64,000 bases of DNA, from assembly GCA_944383765.1 (NCBI GenBank), contig CALWQT010000008.1:38176-102175 (forward strand). Direction: 5' to 3'. Below, piece after piece: positions 17,807 to 26,173 of this stretch (its first letter is position 1; every line of letters starts with the position of its first letter). This DNA comes from an uncultured Lachnospiraceae bacterium (GTDB lineage: Bacteria > Bacillota > Clostridia > Lachnospirales > Lachnospiraceae). The position numbers and the translations under genes were made by a program. Under the pieces are notes generated by a model. The model was given only the letters and a program-made list of their open reading frames with translations. It did no database searches and was not told the origin of the DNA.

Positions 17807-19514
17807 CTCTGCTGCTCCTCCTTCTCTCCGGTATCCTGATGGTAACTCTGGTTCCTCCCTGCTCCAACCGATATACCGCAAGTCCATATTTCTCCCCATA
17901 ATGCAGCCGTATGATCGTATCCACATTATAAAATCCCAGATGGCCTGCCATTTTTTCTTTATTTTCCTGATTCAGGCTATCCATAATCTCCTGACTGATC
18001 CCGCAGCCATCGTCCTCCACATCAATAGCCAGACCTCCTTCTTCCCGCCTGGCCGTTACATGAACCGTACCCTGATCACAATCCGAAAGGCCATGGATCA
18101 CTGCATTTTCTACAATCGGCTGAACAATCAATTTTGGAACGATACATGTCCCCAATTCTGACGGCAGATCACAGATAAAAGTAAATCTACCCTGAAATCT
18201 TATTGACTGAATCTGAGCATAACTGTCTACCAAATCCATCTCTTCCTTCAATGTGATAAATGCTTCTTTTGAAATACTGGTCCGCAGGATCTTGGCCAGC
18301 TTGGAAGCAAGAACTGCGATCTCCGGAATATGATTCGCCTTTGCTACCCATTTCATTGTATCCAGGGTATTATATAAAAAATGCGGATTGAGCTGTGCCT
18401 GCATCATGGCAATACTCACTTCATTCAGCTTTTTCTGCTGGCTTACCTGCTGTTCCATGTAAGCCTTTAATTCCCCTGCCATAGTATTAAAACTGGCCGA
18501 AAGCTGTCCCAATTCATCTGCCCTGTTTTCAGGTATACGGATATCCAGATTTCCCTCCTGCATCTGTTCCATGGCCTCGTTCATTTTCGTCAATGGACGA
18601 GTCAGACTGGCACTCAGACGAGCCGCAGCCAATAAACTTAATGCCAGACTAAACACTCCGATCAGTATCATAACCCGATACATGGAATTCAAAATATCCT
18701 GCGTAAATACCTGCGGGCTCATAAACACACAATAAAGACCTGTTTCACCCAGCTTGGACACATAAAGACTGTAATCCTCCCACGTTTCTGCTAATGGCTC
18801 ACTGTTGATCAGACGTTCTCTAAGCACTTCCCCTATATTCTCCTGTACCGCAGTTCCCGTGCTGTACACCGTCTCCCAGAAACGATTCAGAATACAGACT
18901 CCATCCTGACTGCCATAGTATCCGTTCAGTACCTGTTCAAAGTCTTCCGGCCCCATTCCCGCCACTACATAGCCCACGCACTTCTCATTCTCATCCATCA
19001 CAGCCCGGACTGCCCTCAGGCGAAACTCTTCATTTCCTTCATATCCTTTTTCCCCTCTGATAACGGTTTCATCTGAATGTGCTGCAGCCACTTTTAAAAT
19101 TCCCCAATAAGTAGGCAAGTCTGAGTATCCGCTCCCGTATCCTGTGGTAAACCGACGTACTCCATCCGATGTATATAAATCAAACTGGATAACATCATCT
19201 AAGCTTCCGGATGCCTCATAAAGTTTTGCATACACCTCATTACTGCCTGCGATTTCCAAATTGCTTACTGATTCCACGATCTGCGGATCTTCCGCCAGCT
19301 TTTTTAGTAACAGATCTAATTCTGCAAACAGCTCTGTCAAAGCTCCCACGGCTGCATCTGCCTGCTCCTGGCTCTTCACTTCATATTCTCTGGCTACCCG
19401 TTTTTGAAACATCTGAACCAGGAAGATACAGCTTACTGCCAGCGGCAGTAACGCCACCGAAATAAAACAGACAAGCAGTTTTCTCTTGAAAGATTTCCTT
19501 ATCAGATTCATCAT
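17784..19514 (-). CDS. Sensor histidine kinase, YesM/LytS-like
   Basis: A 576-residue membrane kinase. Membrane segments lie at about 12-33 and 279-299 and enclose an extracellular sensing domain of about 245 residues. HAMP follows at about 300-352, then the His-kinase domain with LNPHFLYN (phospho-His378), the N box PIVENAVIHG (Asn470) and the G box DDGCGIS (501-507). This type usually pairs with AraC-type regulators, here the next gene. Its start overlaps the stop of the solute-binding lipoprotein gene, suggesting that the lipoprotein feeds ligand information to it. Confidence 0.93.
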   Translation of the reverse strand: MMNLIRKSFKRKLLVCFISVALLPLAVSCIFLVQMFQKRVAREYEVKSQEQADAAVGALTELFAELDLLLKKLAEDPQIVESVSNLEIAGSNEVYAKLYEASGSLDDVIQFDLYTSDGVRRFTTGYGSGYSDLPTYWGILKVAAAHSDETVIRGEKGYEGNEEFRLRAVRAVMDENEKCVGYVVAGMGPEDFEQVLNGYYGSQDGVCILNRFWETVYSTGTAVQENIGEVLRERLINSEPLAETWEDYSLYVSKLGETGLYCVFMSPQVFTQDILNSMYRVMILIGVFSLALSLLAAARLSASLTRPLTKMNEAMEQMQEGNLDIRIPENRADELGQLSASFNTMAGELKAYMEQQVSQQKKLNEVSIAMMQAQLNPHFLYNTLDTMKWVAKANHIPEIAVLASKLAKILRTSISKEAFITLKEEMDLVDSYAQIQSIRFQGRFTFICDLPSELGTCIVPKLIVQPIVENAVIHGLSDCDQGTVHVTARREEGGLAIDVEDDGCGISQEIMDSLNQENKEKMAGHLGFYNVDTIIRLHYGEKYGLAVYRLEQGGTRVTIRIPERRRSSRDDKSSGC

Positions 19515-20533
19515 AAGCTATTCTCCGTCATTTCCAACCACAGATTCAATATCTCATTCTGATGAACTCCTGCCCACGACAGATCAAAGGGGGAAAGCTT
19601 CACTTCAGGAAGAGGCTCTTTCAGGGGGATGTCCTGCCTCACCGGACGTCTGCAAAACTGTTCCGCTATAAGCTGCTGTACATCTTCACTTACCATAAAG
19701 TCAATAAACAACTTGGCATTCTTTTCATGAGGCGCCCCCTTTACCAGAGCGCAACCATCCGGGACAGCACTGGTGCCTTCTTCCGGATACACCATAGAGA
19801 TATCTGCTCCTTCACGAATCCATTTTCTTGCATTATCCTCCAGCGTAAGCCCTACCAGTCTCCGTCCAGAACTGACATCATCTACTACTTCTCTGGAACC
19901 AGCAGATACATTACCATCCAAAGCTTCCGCAAATTGGTACAGTACAGTTTCCACTTCCATATCCAATGCCTGGATCATCGTTGCAAGGATTGTATAACTG
20001 GTACCCGATTTTTCTGCGTCTGCAAACGCAATCTGTCCTTTCCATCGGTCTGTTAGAAATTCTTCCCAGCTCTTTGGAGCATCTTCCTCACTCACCAGCT
20101 TATTATTATAGATAAAAACAGCCGGAAGTTCTGAAAAAACCGTCCATAAATAATCCGGTGAAAGGTATCTCTGATCCAGCTTCTCCCACTCACTGCACCG
20201 ATAAGGTGCAAAACAAGATGAATATGCCTGATAAGTCTCTACTCCCCCGCCGAGCATCACATCACAGATTCCACTGCCCTCTTCTGCTGCAATGGCATCC
20301 ATCAGCTCCGTTGTTCCTCCTGCTCTCACCTGAACCCAGATTCCGGTTCTCTCCTCAAACTCCTCTACCAAAGGAATATACACATCTGTTTTGTGAGAGG
20401 TATAAAGAATCAATTTTTTATCCTCTGAAATCTGATAATCTCCTACATTACTTTCCCTGCACCCCGAGACCATTACCGCCATTACACATACAGACAAGCA
20501 TAGGGCCATCATTCTTCTTGCCAATCCATCCAC
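19511..20533 (-). CDS. Solute-binding lipoprotein of the sensor module (iron/AfuA-type fold)
   Basis: A 340-residue lipoprotein with signal LCLSVCVMAVMVSGC. The mature part starts KKLILYTSHKTDVYIPLVEEFEERTG, typical of AfuA/FutA/PgtC-like binding proteins, and ends with a C-terminal lobe of the same family. It is co-transcribed with a histidine kinase and response regulator instead of with permeases, the arrangement of a three-component sensor in which the binding protein presents ligand to the kinase. The ligand could be ferric iron, a phosphorylated compound or another anion; sequence alone does not decide. Confidence 0.85.
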   Translation of the reverse strand: MDGLARRMMALCLSVCVMAVMVSGCRESNVGDYQISEDKKLILYTSHKTDVYIPLVEEFEERTGIWVQVRAGGTTELMDAIAAEEGSGICDVMLGGGVETYQAYSSCFAPYRCSEWEKLDQRYLSPDYLWTVFSELPAVFIYNNKLVSEEDAPKSWEEFLTDRWKGQIAFADAEKSGTSYTILATMIQALDMEVETVLYQFAEALDGNVSAGSREVVDDVSSGRRLVGLTLEDNARKWIREGADISMVYPEEGTSAVPDGCALVKGAPHEKNAKLFIDFMVSEDVQQLIAEQFCRRPVRQDIPLKEPLPEVKLSPFDLSWAGVHQNEILNLWLEMTENSL

Positions 20534-20611
20534 CCCTGTCCTTCCTTTTTAGCATCATTATACCTCTTTGTATTCTCCATGAAAATAAAAAAACGCAAAG
20601 AACTTTTCCAA

Positions 20612-20661
20612 CAAAAAAACAGGCACTCCAGAAAGCTTTATCGCTTTTGGAATACCTGTTT
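20612..20661 (-). terminator. Intrinsic terminator of the rnf operon
   Basis: On the minus strand AACAGG(TATTCCA) pairs with (TGGAGTG)CCTGTT around a loop of about 17 bases, followed by seven T. It lies 16 bases after the rnfB stop codon. Confidence 0.8.
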
Positions 20662-20677
20662 CTTCCGTCCAGAAAAT

Positions 20678-21469
20678 TTACATGATCACCTTCACCGGAC
20701 ATTTTTCTGCGCATTTACCGCAGTTTGTACATTTCTCATAATCAATGACGGCCACATTATTGTCCATGTGAATCGCATCAAATTCACACTGCTTCGTACA
20801 TAAGGTACAGCCAATACAGCCCACATCACATTTTGCCTTTACATCTTTCCCTTTGTCATGGGAATTACACTGTACCAGATGTTTCGCCTCATAAGGAACC
20901 AGTTCGATCAGTGCTTTCGGGCAGGCAGCCACACAGGCGCCGCAGGCCACACATTTTTCCTTATCTACCACTGCAATTCCATCTACCACATGGATTGCAT
21001 CAAACTGGCAGGCTTTTACACAGGAACCAAATCCCATACAGCCATAGGAGCAGGCTTTTGGTCCGCTTCCCGGAACCACAGCCGCCTTACGGCAGTCCTG
21101 GATTCCAGAGTACTCATACTGGACTTTTGCCTTATCGCAGGTACCTTTACACTTTACAAACGCCACTTTTTTTACACTGGCGCCTGCATTGACTCCCATG
21201 ATAGCAGCAATCTTCTCTGCTACAGGAGCCCCGCCTACCGGGCAGGCATTAACCGGAGCTTCGCCTGCAGCAATAGCTTTTGCCAGTGCATCGCAGCCGG
21301 CAAAACCACAGCCGCCACAGTTGTTGCCAGGAAGTTCTTCTCTGACTGCCTGCTCTTTTTCATCTACTTCCACCTTAAAAGCTTCACCGAAGATACCCAG
21401 GCCGAATCCTACTACGATTCCGACTACGGCCACTACGGCTGCCGCCATTACGATTGCCATAATATTCAT
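20678..21469 (-). CDS. rnfB: RnfB, iron-sulfur subunit of the Rnf complex
   Basis: A 263-residue subunit that takes electrons from reduced ferredoxin into the Rnf ion pump. It has an N-terminal membrane anchor (IVMAAAVVAVVGIVVGFGLG) and the cysteine block GNNCGGCGFAGCDALAKAI with NACPVGG. Four further cysteine blocks follow: CSYGCMGFGSCVKAC, CVACGACVAACP, CDVGCIGCTLCTKQC and CTNCGKCAEKCP. Together they would hold several [4Fe-4S] clusters. It is the last gene of rnfCDGEAB, 15 bases after rnfA. Confidence 0.96.
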   Translation of the reverse strand: MNIMAIVMAAAVVAVVGIVVGFGLGIFGEAFKVEVDEKEQAVREELPGNNCGGCGFAGCDALAKAIAAGEAPVNACPVGGAPVAEKIAAIMGVNAGASVKKVAFVKCKGTCDKAKVQYEYSGIQDCRKAAVVPGSGPKACSYGCMGFGSCVKACQFDAIHVVDGIAVVDKEKCVACGACVAACPKALIELVPYEAKHLVQCNSHDKGKDVKAKCDVGCIGCTLCTKQCEFDAIHMDNNVAVIDYEKCTNCGKCAEKCPVKVIM

Positions 21470-21484
21470 TTTCGTCTCCTCCCT

Positions 21485-22060
21485 TTACAGTAATCCAGAA
21501 AATCCGAAAAACGCGATTGCCATCAGTCCTGCAGTTACCAGTACAATGGGAGAGCCCTGGAAGCTGTGAGGAATATCATTTCCTTCAATATGCTCACGGA
21601 TTCCAGCCAGAAGCACAATGGCAATGGTATAACCGATTGCAGTACCTACACCATTTACCACGCTCTGTAAAAAATTGTATTCATATTTTACGTTGTTTAA
21701 AGCAACACCCAGCACTGCACAGTTGGTAGTGATCAGCGGAAGATACACGCCCAAAGCATTGTACAGAGAAACCATACATTTTTTCAGGAACATTTCCACA
21801 ATCTGTACCAATGCAGCGATAACAAGAATAAACACAATCGTTTTCAGCCAGTCAAGCCCCAGCGGGTCCAGTACAAATTCATAGATCAGGCTGGCAACGA
21901 TGGATGCGATCGTAATAACGAATACCACCGCTCCGCCCATTCCGGCTGACGTCTTTACCTGCTTTGATACACCCACGAAGGAACAGATACCAAGGAACTG
22001 GCTTAACACAACGTTGCTCACAAGCGCTGAGCTTATGGCTATAATGAGTAATTCTACCAT
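21485..22060 (-). CDS. rnfA: RnfA, membrane subunit of the Rnf complex
   Basis: A 191-residue integral membrane protein of the RnfA/NqrE family with about six membrane segments. It has the conserved segment VLSQFLGICSFVGVSKQ with its cysteine near residue 26, and NCAVLGVALNN holding a second conserved cysteine. In RnfA/RnfE pairs such cysteines sit at an intramembrane [2Fe-2S] site. It lies between rnfE and rnfB. Confidence 0.96.
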   Translation of the reverse strand: MVELLIIAISSALVSNVVLSQFLGICSFVGVSKQVKTSAGMGGAVVFVITIASIVASLIYEFVLDPLGLDWLKTIVFILVIAALVQIVEMFLKKCMVSLYNALGVYLPLITTNCAVLGVALNNVKYEYNFLQSVVNGVGTAIGYTIAIVLLAGIREHIEGNDIPHSFQGSPIVLVTAGLMAIAFFGFSGLL

Positions 22061-22079
22061 TTATTTTCCCCTCTCTTTC

Positions 22080-22766
22080 CTATTCAGCCGTATTCTGACT
22101 ATGTCCTGAGCAGCTTAAGCAATCACCGTTGCAGCCGCCTGATTTCTTTTTCTTCTTTGCGGAACCATTCGTTGCACAGGGAGCTTTCAGCTTATTCTGA
22201 AGAGCTGTCAGCATGGAAAGTACAAAGAATGCTCCCGGAGCCAGAATAAAGATAGAAATTGGCTGATAAGAAGCCGGCATGATCTGGATTCCAAATACAG
22301 TACCTGCGCCAAGGATCTCACGGAAACCTCCGATCAGAGCCAGAGCGATGGTAAATCCAAGCCCCATACCAATACCGTCAAATGCGGAAATCAAAGGTTT
22401 ATTCTTCATCGCATATGCCTCAGCACGGCCAAGAATAATACAGTTTACCACGATCAAAGGAATATAAATTCCCAACGCGCTGTACAGGGAAGGTACAAAT
22501 CCCTCCATCAGCATATCCACGATCGTAACCATGGATGCAACCACTACGATTTCTGCCGGAAGACGCAATCTGTCCGGTATGATCTTTCTAAGGGCCGCAA
22601 TAATAATATTGGCTGCCACCAGAACCGCTGTGGTGGAAAGTCCCATACCCAGACCATTGATGGCAGATGTAGTTACTGCCAGAGTCGGACAGAGGCCGAG
22701 CATCTGAACAAAGATCGGGTTTTCCTTCCAGATACCGTTATAAATACGTTCTGCATATTTGTTCAT
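22080..22766 (-). CDS. rnfE: RnfE, membrane subunit of the Rnf complex
   Basis: A 228-residue membrane subunit, paralogous to RnfA, with segments such as NPIFVQMLGLCPTLAVTTSA and VNCIILGRAEAYA that carry the family cysteines. The C-terminus is an unusual soluble tail with KKKKKSGG and four further cysteines (CNGDCLSCSGHS), which might bind a metal. The ATG at 22766 has AGGAGG 8 bases upstream; an in-frame GTG three codons earlier is too close to that site. Confidence 0.95.
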   Translation of the reverse strand: MNKYAERIYNGIWKENPIFVQMLGLCPTLAVTTSAINGLGMGLSTTAVLVAANIIIAALRKIIPDRLRLPAEIVVVASMVTIVDMLMEGFVPSLYSALGIYIPLIVVNCIILGRAEAYAMKNKPLISAFDGIGMGLGFTIALALIGGFREILGAGTVFGIQIMPASYQPISIFILAPGAFFVLSMLTALQNKLKAPCATNGSAKKKKKSGGCNGDCLSCSGHSQNTAE

Positions 22767-22778
22767 CTTTTCCACCTC

Positions 22779-23396
22779 CTACTGAGCAATGCAGTTATTT
22801 ACGAAATAAACTGCTGCATTAAGCGCTCCTGTTACAGCGCTGGACGTGATCGTCGCACCGCTGATCGCCTGAACCTGTTTGTCAGAGGAAGCTGTTGTCT
22901 TAGTTACTTCATAAGTCTCTGCTGTACTCTTGCCTACAAACTGATCCTTGAATTCAGGCTCCTTTGCCTTCATACCAAGACCAGGAGTTTCACTAAGAGA
23001 CAGGAAACCAACACCAGTCAGATTTCCCTCATTGGTGATACCTACGGAAATCTGTACATCACCGCCGTAACCTTCTGCTGAAGTTGCAGTTACCAGATAT
23101 CCTATCACATTTCCATCTGCATCCAGCGCCTGCTGAACATCATCTACTGTGACAGAACCAAAGCCCTGAGCTGCAATTTCATCCTGACTGTCCTCCACTG
23201 CTTTTGTCAGTTCTTCTGAAGTGGAAAAAGTAGAAGCCTCCGGGTACACCTCTTTATATGTGGCAATGTTGGCTGCCAGCTGAGCCTGAGCAATCGGTTC
23301 CAGGGTAATCTCATGAACTGCTCCCAGCAAAGCTCCTGCCACCATGGTAATCACGAATAACATCAGAGCATCTTTTACAATTCCTTTTATGTTCAT
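22779..23396 (-). CDS. rnfG: RnfG, covalent-FMN subunit of the Rnf complex
   Basis: A 205-residue subunit with one N-terminal membrane anchor (DALMLFVITMVAGALLGAVHEI) and an extracytoplasmic FMN-binding domain. The motif SGATITSSAV near the C-terminus is the flavinylation site, where FMN is joined through phosphoester to the Thr. The ATG at 23396 has GGAGG 10 bases upstream and lies 3 bases after the rnfD stop codon (23399-23401). Confidence 0.95.
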   Translation of the reverse strand: MNIKGIVKDALMLFVITMVAGALLGAVHEITLEPIAQAQLAANIATYKEVYPEASTFSTSEELTKAVEDSQDEIAAQGFGSVTVDDVQQALDADGNVIGYLVTATSAEGYGGDVQISVGITNEGNLTGVGFLSLSETPGLGMKAKEPEFKDQFVGKSTAETYEVTKTTASSDKQVQAISGATITSSAVTGALNAAVYFVNNCIAQ

Positions 23397-23398
23397 GA

Positions 23399-24334
23399 TC
23401 ACTTGCCCTCCTTTCCGAATGCCTTAGGAAGAGTCATTTTCTCTATCATAGGCATAAACAGGTTACCCAGGATAATGGCATAGGAAACTCCCTCCGGTGA
23501 ACCGCCCCAAAGACGGAAGATACCAGTCAGAACGCCTAACAGAATACCATAGATAATCTGACCTTTTTTGGTAATCGGGCTGGTAACGTAATCCGTAGCC
23601 ATGAAAAATGCACCAAAAATCAAGCCGCCGGCACAAATCTGGCTGATGGTATAAGTAAGATCAAATCCACCAAACAGGAATACAAATACTGCCACGGTTC
23701 CAATATAAATAAGAGGTATCCTTGGGCTGATGACTTTTCTTACCAGCATATAAACAGCACCGATCAAAAGTGCGATGACAGAAACCTCACCAATGGTTCC
23801 CGGAATCTTTCCTACGATCATGGCAGCCAGGTCAACTTCGTTTCCTGCACGCATAGCCGCAAGAGGAGTTGCTCCTGAAACACTGTCAAAACCTAATTTT
23901 GCAGAAGAGAAATTATTCATAAAACCTGCAAAAGAAATAAGCAGGAAACATCTTGCAGCCAGAGCCGGGTTCATAAAATTCTGTCCCAGACCTCCAAACA
24001 GCTGTTTCACTACGATAATGGCAAAAACTCCACCCAGCACGGGAATCCAAAGCGGAATCTCCGGCGGCATATTAAGAGCCAGGATCATACCGGTTACCAC
24101 CGCACTGCCATCCGTAATCGTAATCGGCTTGTGCATGCCTTTTTCCCATACATACTCACTGAGTACACAGGCTGCCACAGTTGCAACGATCACCAGGGCT
24201 GTATAAATGCCAAACTGCCAGATACCATAAAGGCTCGCAGGAATCATGGCGATGGCCACATCAAACATCAGATTTTTTGTCGTCACCTTATCTCTGACAT
24301 GAGGCGATGACGAAACATGCAATAAATTATTCAT
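23399..24334 (-). CDS. rnfD: RnfD, flavin-carrying membrane subunit of the Rnf complex
   Basis: A 311-residue polytopic subunit of the RnfD/NqrB family. The motif SGATPLAAMR is the expected covalent FMN site on Thr. Membrane segments alternate with conserved loops such as GGLGQNFMNPALAARCFL and GSPEGVSYAIILGNLF. The ATG at 24334 has AGGAGG 9 bases upstream; the open frame extends 13 codons further into rnfC but without a better site. It contributes to the ion-translocation path. Confidence 0.95.
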   Translation of the reverse strand: MNNLLHVSSSPHVRDKVTTKNLMFDVAIAMIPASLYGIWQFGIYTALVIVATVAACVLSEYVWEKGMHKPITITDGSAVVTGMILALNMPPEIPLWIPVLGGVFAIIVVKQLFGGLGQNFMNPALAARCFLLISFAGFMNNFSSAKLGFDSVSGATPLAAMRAGNEVDLAAMIVGKIPGTIGEVSVIALLIGAVYMLVRKVISPRIPLIYIGTVAVFVFLFGGFDLTYTISQICAGGLIFGAFFMATDYVTSPITKKGQIIYGILLGVLTGIFRLWGGSPEGVSYAIILGNLFMPMIEKMTLPKAFGKEGK

Positions 24335-24347
24335 TGTCTTACGCCTC

Positions 24348-25712
24348 CTACTTCTTCCTGCGGTTAGCCGCAACTACTTTTCTCATCTCTTTAAACGCCT
24401 GGGTAAGCGGACGTTTGGCCGGACAGATAAACGCACAGCTTCCGCACTCCACACATTCCATACCATTCAGTTTTTCAAAGGACTCCGCATCATTTCTCTC
24501 CGCAGCCTTCATCATCAGTACTGGAACAATATTGCTGGGGCATACGCTCACACAGCGTCCGCAACGGATACAGGGAGTAGGTGCGCTGGCTGCTACCTCA
24601 TCCTTTGACATACAGGTAAGAGCAGAGGAATTCTTCATCACCGGAACATGAAGGTCAAACATAGCCTGGCCCATCATAGGTCCTCCGTTGATGATCTTCT
24701 CCGGTTCTGTTTTAAAGCCGCCTGCTGCTTCCAGAATCTCCTCATAATTGGTTCCTAATTTCACATGGAAGTTCTGAGGCTCCGCAACTGCGTCACCGGT
24801 AACCGTGATGATTTTCCTCATAAGAGGAGTCGTCTTGCAGACAGCCATATATATAGAAATAACAGTATCCACATTGTCAACGATACAGCCTGCATCTGCG
24901 GGCAGCATGGAAGAATTTACCTTTCTGCCGGTAACCGCATAGATCAGGGAACGCTCACCACCCTGAGGATATTTTGTTTTCAGAGGACATACGCTGATTT
25001 TCGGTTCATTCTTCACCAGTTCTGTCAGTTTCGCAATGGCTTCCGGTTTATTATCCTCAATACCGATCACACCTTTTGCATTCTCAAACAGCTGAAGGAC
25101 CACTTTCAGACCACCGATGAGTTTTTCCGGTTCTTCCAGCATCAAACGATAATCACTGGTCAGATATGGTTCACACTCAGCACCGTTCACAATGACATAG
25201 TCAATTTTAGCATCTTCCTTAGGTGTCAGCTTGACATGAGTCGGGAAACCAGCACCTCCCAATCCTACAATGCCCGCATCTTTTACGATCTGTCTGATCT
25301 CTTCCTTGGAAAGCGCCGTATAATCCCGGTCGCTGCCCAGTCCTTCTATGGTACGGTATTCCCCGTCATTCTCTACGACGATGGAATTTACCATAGCTCC
25401 GTTCGCTACCCGTCTTGGCTCTACCGCCTTTACCGTACCGGATACGGAACAGATTACATTGGCGGAAATGAAGCCGCCCGCTTCGGCGATAATCTGGCCT
25501 GCCAGCACCTGATCACCTTTTTTCACTAAAGGATTTGCAGGTGCGCCAATGTGCTGAGAAAGCGGAAATACCAACTCTCCTTTTGGCATCAGCATCTGTA
25601 CCGGCTTACTTGCTGACAGTTCTTTTCCCTCATAAGGATGAACGCCGCCTTTAAATGTAGCCAATCCCATTTCACTAACCCTCTTTCTTTTCTTCTTTTT
25701 CTCTTCTGGCAA
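24348..25712 (-). CDS. rnfC: RnfC, NADH-binding subunit of the Rnf complex
   Basis: A 454-residue soluble subunit with the flavin/NAD fold of the Nqo1/SLBB type. It has GLGGAGFPTHVKL, a glycine-rich nucleotide loop, and an SLBB-type middle. The C-terminal part has two [4Fe-4S] motifs, CIRCGRCVSVCP and CVECGSCAFICP. It is the first gene of rnfCDGEAB, transcribed from the promoter at 25787-25815 through a leader with a 14-bp perfect hairpin. The complex couples reduced ferredoxin to NAD+ and pumps Na+ or H+. Confidence 0.96.
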   Translation of the reverse strand: MPEEKKKKRKRVSEMGLATFKGGVHPYEGKELSASKPVQMLMPKGELVFPLSQHIGAPANPLVKKGDQVLAGQIIAEAGGFISANVICSVSGTVKAVEPRRVANGAMVNSIVVENDGEYRTIEGLGSDRDYTALSKEEIRQIVKDAGIVGLGGAGFPTHVKLTPKEDAKIDYVIVNGAECEPYLTSDYRLMLEEPEKLIGGLKVVLQLFENAKGVIGIEDNKPEAIAKLTELVKNEPKISVCPLKTKYPQGGERSLIYAVTGRKVNSSMLPADAGCIVDNVDTVISIYMAVCKTTPLMRKIITVTGDAVAEPQNFHVKLGTNYEEILEAAGGFKTEPEKIINGGPMMGQAMFDLHVPVMKNSSALTCMSKDEVAASAPTPCIRCGRCVSVCPSNIVPVLMMKAAERNDAESFEKLNGMECVECGSCAFICPAKRPLTQAFKEMRKVVAANRRKK

Positions 25713-25724
25713 CCTAACGTATCG

Positions 25725-25769
25725 CAGGCTTTACCTTAACCTGGAACCATTCTGCTAAGGTAAAGCCTG
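25725..25769 (-). promoter_or_regulatory. 14-bp perfect inverted repeat at the 5' end of the rnf message
   Basis: CAGGCTTTACCTTA (25725-25738) is exactly complementary to TAAGGTAAAGCCTG (25756-25769), with a 17-base loop. It begins about 11 bases after the predicted transcript start and ends 12 bases before the rnfC start codon, which directly precedes a purine-rich ribosome site region. It has no T run, so it does not look like a terminator. Possible roles are 5' mRNA stabilisation, a protein-binding site, or an operator. Confidence 0.8.
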
Positions 25770-25786
25770 AGCTTGCCACCGTGGAC

Positions 25787-25815
25787 AGTATAACATATTT
25801 CCCACATTCCCTCAA
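25787..25815 (-). promoter_or_regulatory. rnf operon promoter
   Basis: On the minus strand -35 TTGAGG (25810-25815) and -10 TATACT (25787-25792) are 17 bases apart, 75 bases upstream of rnfC. The rest of the spacer up to 26060 is very AT-rich and shows no gene I can support. Confidence 0.8.
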
Positions 25816-26061
25816 ATGATTTTTTTACATTGCATACAGTATATGGTTCTAAAAATAACCGTGTTTTTTCTGTATTTTCACCTTTCTCTGACAAAAATCT
25901 ATCAAAAAATCCAAGGATTGTTTTCCGCAAAATACAATCTCATTTTCTCATATTGTATTTTTCTCAAGTTTGATTCTTCTTTTTGAAAATCGCTTTCGAT
26001 ACTTTGTTAATTATTTGTTTTTATTTTTCATATTTTTAATATATATGATTTTATTTATAAG

Positions 26062-26145
26062 TAAAAATAATAAATAATACAGAAGAGGCAGGAAATCTCT
26101 CCTCTCCATAGTCACTGCAAACTACAAAGCCGGATTTTCCCTGCC
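26062..26145 (-). terminator. Probable terminator of the large secreted protein gene
   Basis: On the minus strand GGCAGG-GA-AAATC (26133-26145) pairs with GATTT-CCTGCC (26087-26097) around a loop of about 35 bases, followed by TCTTCTG and an AT-rich stretch with several T runs. The long loop and imperfect T run make it a weaker call. Confidence 0.5.
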
Positions 26146-26173
26146 CCATTCTTTATTTCTTAAAAACTTTCAA

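Noticed and set aside
25736..25930. A 64-residue minus-strand frame upstream of rnfC
   Set aside because: It would start with TTG without a ribosome site and ends inside the rnf leader hairpin, overlapping the rnf promoter. I regard it as chance.
26000..26030. A TTGTTAA half-site that could suggest a Rex operator for rnf
   Set aside because: Only one half is present, it lies 200 bases upstream of the rnf promoter, and the region is extremely AT-rich.
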